Position numbers and translations under genes: made by a program
The notes under the pieces: model-generated
What the model was told of the DNA's origin: nothing
Seen by the model: the letters and a program-made list of their open reading frames with translations, nothing else
Databases searched by the model: none
Assembly: GCA_902767775.1 (NCBI GenBank)
Contig: CACXIP010000008.1
Location: forward strand, 1-64,000
Direction of reading: 5' to 3'
Origin: an uncultured Prevotellaceae bacterium
GTDB lineage: Bacteria > Bacteroidota > Bacteroidia > Bacteroidales > Bacteroidaceae
Length of the DNA stretch: 64,000 nt
In this document: positions 10,701-19,354 of the stretch, one piece after another
Layout of the letters: the number at the start of each line of letters is the position of its first letter
How positions within the stretch are numbered: the first letter of the stretch is position 1

Positions 10701-10956
10701 ACCGCGTGTGGGTATGCAGATGTATGTGGCGTCTTACATCTTCCAGCCAGAGACAGATGTCGAGGAAGGGAAGAAAACAGACGGTGTCATAGAGATGGCA
10801 GCTCCTGTCTCTCCATCGATGCCCACGAATACGGGTGTCTACACCCTTTCGGGCGTCAAGGTTGCATCGGTAGATGCCAGTTCGCTGAATGAGGTGCTTT
10901 CCACTCTGCCCAAGGGACTTTATATCATCAACGGCAAGAAGGTGCTGGTGAGGTAA
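7732..10956 (+). CDS. C10 family cysteine protease (streptopain/interpain-like)
   Basis: A 1074-residue secreted protease. Residues 1-22 are a signal peptide, followed by a Spi-like propeptide (to about residue 140). The C10 catalytic domain has Cys178 (CPVGCTTVALGEVMGYY) and His321 (SSHVYLIDGYD), followed by the characteristic WHIDWGWSG segment. The remaining 700 residues are beta-rich repeats of unknown function, ending in a tail of the LPKGLYIINGKKVLVR type shared with the S8 protease and the GH2 enzyme in this window. C10 proteases include streptopain and Prevotella intermedia interpain A, which act on host proteins; a similar role here is inference. Its last 29 bp overlap the convergent AlbA_2 gene. 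Confidence 0.92.
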   Translation: MKFYRLYFLLIGLFVGVSAWSAPVDQQTALARAKAFVSERGSDMRLGTANVRKAPRKSGNEEAYYYIFNAEGSDNGFVIASGSDMMEPILGYSDHGSIDPDHLPDGLKALLQTYRDAIDEMGQQDEANSLVQGRREVKRAMEFPKHQVKPFLTKFWHQYEPYNILNPVVNDTICPVGCTTVALGEVMGYYEYPAVMPGVVGYTTATNEIKMPYLKEYEIDWSNMLSNYLLETYDSVQNAAVAKLLLQLGCAFVSDFKTKTTTASLALASPILRACGYKCSAFTQMESKSDKEWEDIFFDDVSHGRPVMVSGVNVLDNGSSHVYLIDGYDMDGLWHIDWGWSGLSDGYFRITDFSPYYNTRTYAYKYKMGFVCNIEPNSDTSVAVESKQKSYDCLTTTSLTFDEMATISITRTNQTGVKRQFNQALGLVDDNGQLVRVLDSETKTYTTKGSQTSIWNISDLSGYRNGHLRAYPVSQVVGGDSIWHFDICKAENSCLDVDIVNGDYTLSPVPALTYDSFEVDSTLPSPVGAARRYVLTVTNNKMNEHVQWLYCFEDTMKMDIQQIRVPALSTIKHEFTYIPDETGEHTVRLCTDTARQVVLFEKTVKVTSSVAYALKLTNWEMDNYVKGSSKSYFYGDKLRFRFTLKNTGKNDYNDFIRPLLTTSSWFDTQKIWVHIPVGESQDFEFDCDHLDYGVVYSMRVMVKSSSHSNSDILNTSLLKHSFRTLRGACWWDKDGVMTALAPPGKTYTVPEEAVAVSFYDISQPNSLKPNSNPNTIYYLKKDFPSSLPTQNKVINGEAELIHFTDSCPVFVPFDFKADSIVYTRTFDKGFTGRRGGNNWTTMTLPFAPDKVFNTVDSVEVDWFRPGDTEEKNFWLREFCAEEGFYAYFTDVEEFEPNTPYIITVPDNYKGEEYSLVGKPLEFTAVNADVLSGKIFADAPHFNFVGSLTETKAMGDFIFCLNEEDGGNSFVYQSEPVDVKPFRAYFTAATEPRVGMQMYVASYIFQPETDVEEGKKTDGVIEMAAPVSPSMPTNTGVYTLSGVKVASVDASSLNEVLSTLPKGLYIINGKKVLVR

Positions 10957-11572
10957 ACAGCCACTGACTGTCGAGGTGGCAATCGGCGAGACCGAATCTC
11001 ACCAGTTTAGCCAGGATGACAATCACCCTGTGTCGGTTCACCCCTGATCGTCGTGCCACTTGGCCGACGGTGAGGGGTGAACTATTCTCCAATACTTGTA
11101 TCACGCGGGTTTCCTCATCGCCGATGCTGATGAGTTGACCTTGTGCCGACAGTTCATCTCGCCATATGTGCAAGTGTACGGGTGATGCAACGATATTCTC
11201 ATCAGCCACACGGATATAAGCTTTCCATTTACCGTCTTCACACAAGGCCTTGATGGGTTTTTTGCCTGATTCTTCCACTGTGGCGATGACCACGGTGCGT
11301 CCTTCCGCCAACAAGGTCTTGAAACTGATGTCGGCAGCAGGACGGCAATAATCGCCTGCAGCAGAGCGCATCATATAGATTTCCTCCTCCGACCTCACTC
11401 CCGACACATGGCCATCATCGCGCACGCCTATGAGCAAGCGTCCGCCACCGGTGTTGGCGAATGCCGATACCGACTTGGCCAGTTTGGCGGCATCAGTGAC
11501 CTTGTATTTGAAGTCTTGTTGCTGATGCTCACCCTCTGCAATGAGTTGGTGGAGAAAAGTCTTTTCGCTCAT
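10928..11572 (-). CDS. AlbA_2/Schlafen-type ATP-binding domain protein with C-terminal HTH
   Basis: A 214-residue protein. The N-terminal half is an AlbA_2 (divergent AAA/Schlafen-like) domain: E(H)QQQDFKYKVTDAAKLAKSVSAFANTGGGRLLIGVRDDG is the family hallmark (the ExxxxDFK and ANTGGG-LLIGV motifs). The C-terminal 60 residues look like a winged helix (SSPLTVGQVARRSGVNRHRV). The frame is open upstream into the GH35 gene to 12031, but MSEKTFLHQLI is the natural start. A strong terminator hairpin ends immediately before this ATG, and the 3' end overlaps the C10 protease gene. Probably a nucleic-acid-binding or regulatory protein; target unknown. Confidence 0.82.
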   Translation of the reverse strand: MSEKTFLHQLIAEGEHQQQDFKYKVTDAAKLAKSVSAFANTGGGRLLIGVRDDGHVSGVRSEEEIYMMRSAAGDYCRPAADISFKTLLAEGRTVVIATVEESGKKPIKALCEDGKWKAYIRVADENIVASPVHLHIWRDELSAQGQLISIGDEETRVIQVLENSSPLTVGQVARRSGVNRHRVIVILAKLVRFGLADCHLDSQWLFTSPAPSCR

Positions 11573-11605
11573 GGCAAAAAAAGAGGGGTGTGGCTGCACA
11601 CCCCT
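11573..11605 (-). terminator. Rho-independent terminator after GH35, abutting the AlbA_2 start
   Basis: On the minus strand a 9-bp perfect stem (AGGGGTGTG / CACACCCCT, 4-nt loop) is followed by CTTTTTTT and then GCC-ATG of the AlbA_2 gene. The U-tract ends 3 nt before the start codon. Confidence 0.85.
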
Positions 11606-11612
11606 ATGATAA

Positions 11613-14015
11613 TCAGTAAAGGTAAATCTTGTAATCCTTGATGTTTCCTGGTGCCCCTTGTTCTGCACGGGGGAGATATTCCAGAGCATTGATGGTCTGC
11701 ACACTGCCAAGGTCGACCACCAACAGATGAGGTGTGGATGCGCCACGCTCCGTCTGCCAATAGGTGGACTCCTGCAGGTCGAACACCTTGTCGCCCGTGT
11801 GGTTGCCGTTCTCCTCCTCGCTGTTGGCATATTTCGTCGTCCAAGGCTCGCGGCTGATACGTTTGCCGTCGGCACCTTGCAGATAGAGTTCGGCGATAGC
11901 TGCGCGGTCGCCGTCTTTCTGGGTGGAGAGCACCTCGATGGCGAGATAACGGCCCTTGACGGGTTTGTCGAATGAGACGGTCTGCCAGCCATTGCCAGCC
12001 TTGAAGGAGCCTTTGGCTGCCGGTGTGGCACTGTTGAGGTCAGGTTTGTCGCCTATGTTGTTGTGTTTGTTGGTCTTCTCCAATTGGAGTTTGTTGAGCT
12101 CAGGCTCAGCCTGTCCCCAGCAGATCGCCTCCTTGGGACCCACCACATCGAGCACGATGACCTCATTCTTGCCTTTCTTCAGCCAACAGCCCGGGATGTA
12201 TAGCGTCTGCTGTGGTCCGATGCTCCAGATGCGGCCCATGGCGTGGCCGTTTACCCACACCTGACCTTTGCCCCATGTCTCGAAGTTGAGGAAGGTGTCG
12301 CCCACCTTCTTCAGGTTGAAGTAGCCGCGATGGTATCCGGGTTTCATGAACTCAGCGAGTTTTGCTGACTCCTCGTAACTCCGAGTGACAGCGATACCGG
12401 GGACGCTGCCCTTTAAGTCGGTTTTTGCATTAAATGAATTCACCATATCGAGTGTATTCTTGGCCGTCTCGTAGTCATCGGGGATGGCAATGTTCAACCA
12501 GTTTTTCGGTGTCAGCACAATCTCGGCATCGTCAGTCTCTGTGCTCAGTGTGACATTTCCGACGATACCTTTGAAGTCTTTGATGGCGCGTCCGAAGTTG
12601 ATGCGGCCCATACCCTCCACCAAGATAATCAGTTCTGCACCTTTCTTGACGGGAGGTAGGGTGAGCGATTTCTCGTTCTTCACACGGTCAATCTTTCCGA
12701 TGTATTTCCTATCGATGAACACCTGTGCGAAGTCATGGAACTCGCCTGTCAGAACACTTGAAGAGGTGATTTCCGGCAATCGTGTAGAGTAAAACATCAT
12801 ACCCCATCCCAAGTCCATCTCCTCAAAGGTCTTCAGGGCGCCTTTCTCTGCCTTTCCGTCTTTTGAAACAGCTGTCATCAGGGTGGCAAACTCCGTCAGT
12901 TCAAACTTGGGCACGGTGATGATAGGCATGGGAGCCTTGGGAACTGATGGCATTTTCTTGCCATTGTTATACTTCTCCATCATCTCACGCAGTTCCCAGA
13001 ACTTCGGTGTGGCGAGTCCCCACTCATTGATGGGTGCATCATAGTCGTATGAGGTCACATCGGGTGCGAAGCCAGGGCTGTTGGCGCCCGCCCAGTGGCC
13101 GAACGAGGTGCCGCCGTGAGTCATATAGAGTGAGAAGGAGATACCTTTGGAAAGCATTTCGTCCATACCTTCCACCATGTCCTTGGCAGGGCGCGTCTCA
13201 TGGCGTGCTCCCCATTTGTCGAACCAGCCGCTCCAGAATTCCGAGCACATCTTTGGAGCATTGGGGCGCAGTTCACCTAAGCGGCGGAACTGCTCGTCGA
13301 TATTCGCACCCGTGCCGAAATTCATGGTCCATGTCAGGTCGTCCAGACCATTTTTCTCAAAATTTGACGACCAGTCGCACTGAAACAATGCCATCTCGTT
13401 GCCATAGATGGAGCGCAGGCAGTCGCGTATTTCCGACACGTAGGGTTTGTCCTCGCCGTATGAGCCATATTCGTTTTCCACCTGTATCATGATGATGGGA
13501 CCTCCGTTTTGGATGGTGAGCGGAGCGAGTTGCTCACCCACCTTCTGTTCGAAGATTTTCACACGCTCCATGAAATACGGATCTTGCTCGCGCAGTTTGA
13601 TATCCTTCTTCTTCAGCAACCACCAGGGCAGACCTCCCATCTCCCATTCGGCGCAGACATAAGGACCAGGACGGACGATGACATACATGCCGTTTTTTTG
13701 TGCCAGACGGCAGAACTCCGCCACATCGTTGTTGCCGGTGAAATCAAATTCGCCCTCACGCTGCTCATGGATATTCCAGAACACATAGAGGCACAGCGTG
13801 TTCATGCCCAGAGCCTTGCACATCTTGATGCGGTGGTCCCAATAGGGGCGAGGGATGCGTGGGTAGTGTACCTCGGCAGCCTTCACGATGAAAGGTTTGC
13901 CGTTGAGCAGGAATGTCTTGTTGCCCACAGTGAATGTTTCCACTGGGCGTGCTGTTGATACGGTTGTCACGGCCATCAGCAGAAGTGCCGTGAGCAGAAA
14001 GGATTTATAGTTCAT
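11613..14015 (-). CDS. GH35 beta-galactosidase with C-terminal discoidin-like domain
   Basis: An 800-residue secreted glycoside hydrolase. Residues 1-22 are a signal peptide. The GH35 TIM barrel (about 30-345) shows the acid/base Glu182 in VENEYGSYG and the nucleophile Glu259 in CSEFWSGWFDKWG. A middle jelly-roll region follows (QVWVNGHAMGRIWSIGPQQTLYIPGCWLKKG), and the last 140 residues resemble an F5/8-type carbohydrate-binding domain (GRYLAIEVLSTQKDGDRAAIAELYL). It releases terminal beta-galactose, probably in the periplasm or at the surface. It is 15 nt downstream of the alpha/beta hydrolase gene, so the two likely form an operon attacking acylated galactose-containing glycans (inference). 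Confidence 0.93.
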   Translation of the reverse strand: MNYKSFLLTALLLMAVTTVSTARPVETFTVGNKTFLLNGKPFIVKAAEVHYPRIPRPYWDHRIKMCKALGMNTLCLYVFWNIHEQREGEFDFTGNNDVAEFCRLAQKNGMYVIVRPGPYVCAEWEMGGLPWWLLKKKDIKLREQDPYFMERVKIFEQKVGEQLAPLTIQNGGPIIMIQVENEYGSYGEDKPYVSEIRDCLRSIYGNEMALFQCDWSSNFEKNGLDDLTWTMNFGTGANIDEQFRRLGELRPNAPKMCSEFWSGWFDKWGARHETRPAKDMVEGMDEMLSKGISFSLYMTHGGTSFGHWAGANSPGFAPDVTSYDYDAPINEWGLATPKFWELREMMEKYNNGKKMPSVPKAPMPIITVPKFELTEFATLMTAVSKDGKAEKGALKTFEEMDLGWGMMFYSTRLPEITSSSVLTGEFHDFAQVFIDRKYIGKIDRVKNEKSLTLPPVKKGAELIILVEGMGRINFGRAIKDFKGIVGNVTLSTETDDAEIVLTPKNWLNIAIPDDYETAKNTLDMVNSFNAKTDLKGSVPGIAVTRSYEESAKLAEFMKPGYHRGYFNLKKVGDTFLNFETWGKGQVWVNGHAMGRIWSIGPQQTLYIPGCWLKKGKNEVIVLDVVGPKEAICWGQAEPELNKLQLEKTNKHNNIGDKPDLNSATPAAKGSFKAGNGWQTVSFDKPVKGRYLAIEVLSTQKDGDRAAIAELYLQGADGKRISREPWTTKYANSEEENGNHTGDKVFDLQESTYWQTERGASTPHLLVVDLGSVQTINALEYLPRAEQGAPGNIKDYKIYLY

Positions 14016-14030
14016 AGTTCATTATATTAT

Positions 14031-14852
14031 TTAGAAGCTGTCGAGCCACGCTTTGAGTTCCATAATCATCTCGATGTGGTATTTGAAGCTTAGGCGGCTT
14101 CCCCATCCGTGGCCTCCGTCGGGATAGACGTGGATGGAGGCAGGCACGTCGTGGCGGTAGAGTTCGAGATAGTAATTGGCGCCATTGGCTGGCGGCACAG
14201 CGGTGTCGTCGTCGCTCAGTGCTATCCATGCGCGCGGTGTGGTGCGGGTCACGAGTTGGTCGCTGCTATAGTTTTTCTCCAGTTTCTTGTGGTTGCCCTT
14301 TCCCAGGAAATTGTCGTGTGAGCCTTGGTGGCTGAATCCCTGCATCATGGTGATGACCGGATAGAAAAGGATTTGGAAGTTGGGCTTTGCAGTACGCTCC
14401 GACTTGGTGGCTATGATGGATGCAAGATGCCCTCCGGCGGAGGAGCCCATGATGCCCACGTCGTTTGATTTCAGGTGCCACTGCATGGCATTGCGCCGCA
14501 ACAGTTTGATGGCCTCTTCGGCATCTGAGATGGGTACTTCTGGGTTGCCGTGAGGCATGCGGTATTTGAGCACCACGGCAGTGATGCCCATGTTTTGGAA
14601 GAATTTTGCCCACTCATGTCCCTCGTGGTCCATGGCGAGGTGGGAATAGCCGCCGCCCGGACAGATGACGATGGAGCGTCCTGTCGACTTCTTCTCCATG
14701 GGGAGATATATCCAAACCTTGGCAGTGTCATTGGGCACACCGTTGCGGTTGGGTGCCCCTGTGGGCCAAAGGTTCATCACTTTCACACTCTGTGCCGACA
14801 TCGAGGCGGCCATGATGACGCAGGTCATCAGCATAAGGTATCTTTTCATCAT
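14031..14852 (-). CDS. Secreted alpha/beta hydrolase (acetylesterase-like)
   Basis: A 273-residue protein with a signal peptide (residues 1-20) and an alpha/beta-hydrolase fold. ICPGGGYSHLAMDHEG is the oxyanion region, Ser138 sits in GSSAGGH, the Asp is in SDDDTAVPP, and the His in GGHGWGSRL. The pattern resembles acetyl-xylan-esterase/BD-FAE-like esterases (endo-1,4-beta-xylanase-B-like annotations). It lies upstream of GH35 on the same strand, supporting a role in deacylating glycans before galactose removal. A clear paralogue sits inside the polyene locus (54851-55702), with the same motif spacing. Confidence 0.88.
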   Translation of the reverse strand: MMKRYLMLMTCVIMAASMSAQSVKVMNLWPTGAPNRNGVPNDTAKVWIYLPMEKKSTGRSIVICPGGGYSHLAMDHEGHEWAKFFQNMGITAVVLKYRMPHGNPEVPISDAEEAIKLLRRNAMQWHLKSNDVGIMGSSAGGHLASIIATKSERTAKPNFQILFYPVITMMQGFSHQGSHDNFLGKGNHKKLEKNYSSDQLVTRTTPRAWIALSDDDTAVPPANGANYYLELYRHDVPASIHVYPDGGHGWGSRLSFKYHIEMIMELKAWLDSF

Positions 14853-14918
14853 TCTCTGTTTTTCTTTTGAAATGATAGATTATTTTATCAATTAGGCTTT
14901 CTGTTGGTAAATTTATTG

Positions 14919-14926
14919 CAAAGGTA
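14919..14926 (-). promoter_or_regulatory. -7 box for the hydrolase-GH35 operon
   Basis: Minus-strand TACCTTTG, matching TAnnTTTG, about 67 nt upstream of the hydrolase start. No -33 element is obvious. Confidence 0.45.
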
Positions 14927-15023
14927 GCGAATTTTTTGTAATATTGCATCGCGAAACGACAATATCAGCATTATTATGTTGAAAGAAGTTAAAGAAGTTA
15001 AGTAGTAAAAGTAGTTAAGCCAT

Positions 15024-16517
15024 ATGTTTACAAAGGAGTTAGGAAGAATAGGAAAAAGGGAGTTAAGGTGTCTCTATATGGTTGTCGCATTGGTGCTTGC
15101 GGCCAGTGCCGCTGATGCCAAAGTGAGATTGCCCCACATCATTGGCGACAATATGGTCCTGCAGCAGCAGACGGATGCCCGCCTATGGGGATGGGACAAG
15201 CCGGGGACGCGCGTCAGCGTCACGGTGTCGTGGAATGAAGAGACCTACACTGCCACAACTGGACGTGATGGCAAATGGATGGTAAAGGTACCGACGCCCA
15301 AAGCGAGTTATACTCCCCTGTCCATCACCTTCGACGATGGTGAGCCGACCACCATCAGCAATGTGCTTTCCGGTGAGGTGTGGGTGTGTGCTGGTCAGAG
15401 CAATATGGAGATGCCCATGAGGGGTTTTGGCAACTGTCCCGTCGACGGTTACGTCGATGAGGTGCTTCACGCCCGTGAGTACCGTGGCATCCACTATGTC
15501 AAGATTCCCAGTGTGATGCGGATGACCCCACAGGAAGATGCACAATGTGAGTGGCGTGAGGTGGGGTCGCAGACCATCGGCGATTTGTCCGCTACCGGAT
15601 ATTTCTTTGCTCAGGCGGTGACGAAGGCACTCGATATCCCTGTGGGATTGGTTGTAGCTAATAAAGGAGGTACGCGCGTGGAGAGTTGGCTCACCAAAGA
15701 GAATCTGGAGAAATACACCAATGAGCCCACCGATTCAGCCGGCATCGTGCGTTTCAAGCCTGAGTGGGACTACCACAGGGCGCTGGTATGGGGCAACGGC
15801 ACGTTCAACCCCATCCTCAACTACACTGTAAAGGGCATCATCTACTATCAGGGCTGTTCCAACGTGGGTGACCCTGGCAACCAATATTCTGAACGGATGA
15901 AATTGTTGGTGAGTCAGTGGCGGGAGCAGTTTGGTCTGGGTGAGATACCATTCTATTTCGTTGAGATAGCACCTTATCATTATGACAATGTCAACGCAGA
16001 TAATGGCGCGCGTCTGCGCGAACAACAATATAAGGCTTCTTTAGGTATTCCCAACAGCGGTCTGGTTTGTACCAACGACTTGGTGTATCCGTATGAGTCA
16101 ACACAGATTCACCCAGCGCAGAAACGTGCTGTGGGCAGGCGCCTGGCTTGTCTTGCACTCAACCAGACCTATGGGATGACTGAGGTGTGGTGCAAGAGTC
16201 CTACATATAAGGATATGCGGATAGTGGGTGATGCCATTCATATCCATCTCAACGACGATTATGGCAGCATCAACCGTTTTGAGGGCATTGAAGGTTTTGA
16301 GGTGGCAGGGGCCGACCGTGTGTTCCATCCAGCCAAGGCGATGCATTTCTGGCGTCCCGGCGGCGGTTACTGGGATGAGACCATCCAAATTGTGTGTCCT
16401 GAGGTGAAGCAGCCAGTGGCACTGCGTTACTGTTTTAAAAACTTCCAGATAGGCAACCTCAAAAATGGTGCCGGGCTACCCCTCATCCCCTTCCGCACGG
16501 ACGATTGGGGAGATTGA
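15024..16517 (+). CDS. Sialate O-acetylesterase (SASA family)
   Basis: A 497-residue secreted esterase. The N-terminus has a basic stretch followed by a hydrophobic core (MVVALVLAASAADA), consistent with a signal peptide; an internal Met (15078) is an alternative start. The family N-terminal beta domain is followed by the GDS-like block VWVCAGQSNMEMPM with nucleophile Ser126, and ANKGGTRVESWL, with the catalytic DxxH-like region near ESTQIHPAQKRAVGRRLA. It should remove O-acetyl groups from sialic acids or other sugars. No sialidase is in the window, so the substrate may instead be an acetylated plant or host glycan. Divergent from the hydrolase-GH35 operon. Confidence 0.88.
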   Translation: MFTKELGRIGKRELRCLYMVVALVLAASAADAKVRLPHIIGDNMVLQQQTDARLWGWDKPGTRVSVTVSWNEETYTATTGRDGKWMVKVPTPKASYTPLSITFDDGEPTTISNVLSGEVWVCAGQSNMEMPMRGFGNCPVDGYVDEVLHAREYRGIHYVKIPSVMRMTPQEDAQCEWREVGSQTIGDLSATGYFFAQAVTKALDIPVGLVVANKGGTRVESWLTKENLEKYTNEPTDSAGIVRFKPEWDYHRALVWGNGTFNPILNYTVKGIIYYQGCSNVGDPGNQYSERMKLLVSQWREQFGLGEIPFYFVEIAPYHYDNVNADNGARLREQQYKASLGIPNSGLVCTNDLVYPYESTQIHPAQKRAVGRRLACLALNQTYGMTEVWCKSPTYKDMRIVGDAIHIHLNDDYGSINRFEGIEGFEVAGADRVFHPAKAMHFWRPGGGYWDETIQIVCPEVKQPVALRYCFKNFQIGNLKNGAGLPLIPFRTDDWGD

Positions 16518-16568
16518 CTATTTTCCGACAAGTCTGACGTGTCCGACTTTTCACAAACTCATCAAGCC

Positions 16569-17078
16569 ATGAACTCTTTCAACTATTGCCCAATCTGCGG
16601 AAGCAGGCATTTTGTGCCCAACAGCGTGAAAAGCAGGAAATGCGAGGACTGTGGATTTGAGTTTTTTCAAAATCCAAGCAGTGCCTATGTGGCGTTCATC
16701 ACCGATGGTAATGGACGTTTGTTGGTGGAGCGGCGCGGCCGCGAACCGGCACTTGGCACCCTCGACTTGCCTGGTGGCTTTGCTGATGCAGGTGAGACCG
16801 CTGAAGAAGGTGTTGCCCGTGAGGTGTTGGAGGAGACCGGACTGGTGGTGACGGCTTCACATTATCTGTTCAGCATCCCCAATACCTATCTCTACTCGGG
16901 TTTGTCCATCCCCACGCTCGATATGTTTTTCCTGTGCGAGGTAGAAACCATAACGACACTCCGTGCCGCTGATGATGCCGCTGAATGTATGTGGATAGCA
17001 TTTGAAGAACTACACCCGGAGGATTTCGGTCTCGACTCCATTCGCAAAGGGGTACAAAGATGGATGATTGAAAAATGA
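16569..17078 (+). CDS. Nudix hydrolase with N-terminal zinc ribbon
   Basis: A 169-residue protein. Two CxxC pairs (Cys7/10 and Cys25/28; CPIC and CEDC) form a zinc ribbon like that of NudC-related Nudix enzymes. The Nudix box GX5EX7REUxEExGU is complete at about residues 70-92 (GGFADAGE...AREVLEETGL). The start is the ATG at 16569; an upstream GTG (16539) in frame is less likely. Such enzymes hydrolyse nucleoside diphosphates linked to another group; the exact substrate is unknown. It lies 51 nt after the sialate esterase and converges with the DUF5686 gene. Confidence 0.88.
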   Translation: MNSFNYCPICGSRHFVPNSVKSRKCEDCGFEFFQNPSSAYVAFITDGNGRLLVERRGREPALGTLDLPGGFADAGETAEEGVAREVLEETGLVVTASHYLFSIPNTYLYSGLSIPTLDMFFLCEVETITTLRAADDAAECMWIAFEELHPEDFGLDSIRKGVQRWMIEK

Positions 17079-17086
17079 AGATGGGA

Positions 17087-19141
17087 TTACCATCTATTGA
17101 ACAACTCAAATTCAACATTGCAACCTATTGAGTAATATTCGCCTCTCTTGAAACCGGCGAAAAGCCCCATGGAGAAATATTGATTGGTCAACCCATAACC
17201 CACCTCTATATAATGGCTTAACCCTTTCAGATGCAACCCGCTCAGATACAGCCGTTCCTTCTCAATGAGATTGCCGGCAAGCGGAAGCCACGACAGAATA
17301 AGCATGGGCGACTCATAGGTGGCATTCATCCTAAAGTAGTATTTTGATGAGTTATACCAGTTGCGGTGGAGAAGTTCAAATTCTCCGCTCCACTCATCGT
17401 TCCACCCCCCAGGGATATAGTCATTTCGGAAATTGTTGAAATCGAGGAAATAGGTTCCTTTGCCCCCCAATGTGTAAAGTCCACCTCCAACACGCATGGA
17501 CAGAGAGCGGAGACATGTCATGGAATGGATGTATGAGCAGTCTGCTTCCCATTTCTCGAAGTTCATCCTCTCTTTGCTCCATTTTGGAATGGTGCGGTCG
17601 TAGTTGAATGTGATGACAGGTCCTTTCCATCCCAGTGGTCTGAGGGAAGCCGTAGTTGTCCAATATATGGCTTGATAGCGTGTGGGTTTACCCATATCCC
17701 GGAAGTCTTTGTCAATGACTGAGGTCCAACGGTTGAACACCACTCCCGCCTCAAGACCAAACATGGGCGTAAAATCGTAGTGAGCCAGTACTTCTGTCTT
17801 ATAGTGCCTGAAATAGCCAAGGTCGACCTTTTCCAAGTCAACCGTGTCGCCGCGCTCTTCCCTCACTTTGTCGATGACTGTGGAGTTGGACAACAATTCG
17901 CCTGCTGTCCATCTGAATTTGACATATCCGTTGTTGCGTTTGTCGAAATTATAGGTGACGGGTATGTCTGTCAGCAACTGGCGGTACTTGAAAGAATAAC
18001 CCATTTTTATTCTTGTGTTGATATCCATGTTTTCGCTGAAGTCATATCCCATACGGGTGACAAAACGATAGGATAGTCCTCTGCGCTCGGAGTAACTGAT
18101 ATTGATGGGATTGAGAATGGGATAGATACGGTAGTAGCCACGTTCCTCTTTGCCGAAATCACCCCTGATGTCATGCAGCAGGTTTTCACCCACCACGTTC
18201 CAGAGAACATCTGTGAAAGGTTTTCGTCGAGGAGGCAGAGATGCCTGCTCCTCTCTTCGTCTCTGACGCTCCTCCCGCATGGAGTCGTCAGCGGCATATA
18301 GTTGTGACTGTTCCTTGGTGAGCGTATCAGGACGTATGCTTCTGATTAGTTTGCGGCTTTCTTCATCTGTTTCTGTTGTTGTAAGACTGTCGGCGACATT
18401 GTATGTGGTTTCATAGACAGCCCGCAGACGGTTGCCCACAAATGCGAATTTTGCTTTCAGGCGGCTGCTCACCGGGAGGAGAGAGGCCATGCCCTCCTCA
18501 CCCATAACCAAGCTCAGTTCGAAAAAGACAAAGTCGTATTCGCCCGACAAAGAGCAGGAGATGACTTTTCCTGTAGTCATATCCACAATGGCATGTCCCC
18601 TTACGGTTTGTGTGTTGGATGCACGGCGATGGATTTCCACCCGGGCGTGCTTGCCCATGACTTTACTGATAAAATAGCGGTAGTAGCGCTTGTTGCTGGG
18701 ATGGAAAGGAGACAATATCCGGTCGTAAAAGAGGGTGGTGCGGTAAATGTCGGGTGTTAGATAGTCATAGATGTTGGGCAGCATCGTGCGGTGGCGGCGG
18801 ATGGTACTGGTTCGGGCTATCAGTCGGGCATCACATGGTGTTTTGTCGTGATAGGTAAGCGCTACAAGATATTCTCCAACGATGCTCCTGCGGTTTTCCT
18901 GAGCAAAATTGTGCATATTGGGTATGGTGAGAAGGATAGGGTTGCGGCGCTCGGTTTTTACTTGGTATCTCATGTAGGCCGTGGTTTGGTGGCCCTCGGT
19001 GGTTGTATCAATGGTGGCTCGGTATGCGAACATATGCTCGATGACAAGAGAGTCTGGAATACTCCTGCCATTCGCTTCCATCATAGCCGACAATGCCCAT
19101 GCGGTGATGAGAATCCTGTACCAAGCCATTTGCGGTATCAT
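17087..19141 (-). CDS. DUF5686 family outer-membrane beta-barrel protein
   Basis: A roughly 684-residue protein of the DUF5686 type found across Bacteroidetes. The start at 19141 gives a signal-peptide-like N-terminus (MIPQMAWYRILITAWALSAM). The first half is mixed alpha/beta (DYLTPDIYRTTLFYDRILSPF is typical), followed by a charged linker (RQRRREEQA). From about residue 310 on there are alternating aromatic strands ending in a terminal ...VEFELFNRW, with a C-terminal aromatic as in outer-membrane barrels. The usual N-terminal carboxypeptidase-regulatory-like domain seems absent. Function in the family is not established. It is divergent from the ABC cassette, sharing a 336-bp intergenic region. 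Confidence 0.8.
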   Translation of the reverse strand: MIPQMAWYRILITAWALSAMMEANGRSIPDSLVIEHMFAYRATIDTTTEGHQTTAYMRYQVKTERRNPILLTIPNMHNFAQENRRSIVGEYLVALTYHDKTPCDARLIARTSTIRRHRTMLPNIYDYLTPDIYRTTLFYDRILSPFHPSNKRYYRYFISKVMGKHARVEIHRRASNTQTVRGHAIVDMTTGKVISCSLSGEYDFVFFELSLVMGEEGMASLLPVSSRLKAKFAFVGNRLRAVYETTYNVADSLTTTETDEESRKLIRSIRPDTLTKEQSQLYAADDSMREERQRRREEQASLPPRRKPFTDVLWNVVGENLLHDIRGDFGKEERGYYRIYPILNPINISYSERRGLSYRFVTRMGYDFSENMDINTRIKMGYSFKYRQLLTDIPVTYNFDKRNNGYVKFRWTAGELLSNSTVIDKVREERGDTVDLEKVDLGYFRHYKTEVLAHYDFTPMFGLEAGVVFNRWTSVIDKDFRDMGKPTRYQAIYWTTTASLRPLGWKGPVITFNYDRTIPKWSKERMNFEKWEADCSYIHSMTCLRSLSMRVGGGLYTLGGKGTYFLDFNNFRNDYIPGGWNDEWSGEFELLHRNWYNSSKYYFRMNATYESPMLILSWLPLAGNLIEKERLYLSGLHLKGLSHYIEVGYGLTNQYFSMGLFAGFKRGEYYSIGCNVEFELFNRW

Positions 19142-19235
19142 CGCTACAAAATTACTGCTTTTTATCCTTATTACCCCCATTTTCTGTAAATAAACGTTAA
19201 AAATTGATGATTTGATGAAAAAAATCATCGTAAAA

Positions 19236-19268
19236 TTTGGAACATATATGAAAATTGCTATACATTTG
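19236..19268 (+). promoter_or_regulatory. Promoter of the ABC/GntR cassette
   Basis: TTTG at 19236-19239, 21 nt, then TACATTTG at 19261-19268: a near-ideal Bacteroidetes -33/-7 pair immediately upstream of the operator. Confidence 0.75.
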
Positions 19269-19270
19269 CA

Positions 19271-19292
19271 GTGTACTATTAAAGTAGTACAC
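19271..19292. promoter_or_regulatory. Likely GntR (YtrA-type) operator
   Basis: Perfect 8-bp inverted repeat GTGTACTA-N6-TAGTACAC starting 2 nt after the -7 box, so a bound dimer would cover the transcription start. The last gene of the cassette encodes a YtrA-type GntR regulator, the natural ligand for such a site (inference). Confidence 0.8.
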
Positions 19293-19354
19293 TAATATAC
19301 TCAATAAAATGATAGTTTGAAACCGAATTACTCACCCTATAAAATAAAGATGTT

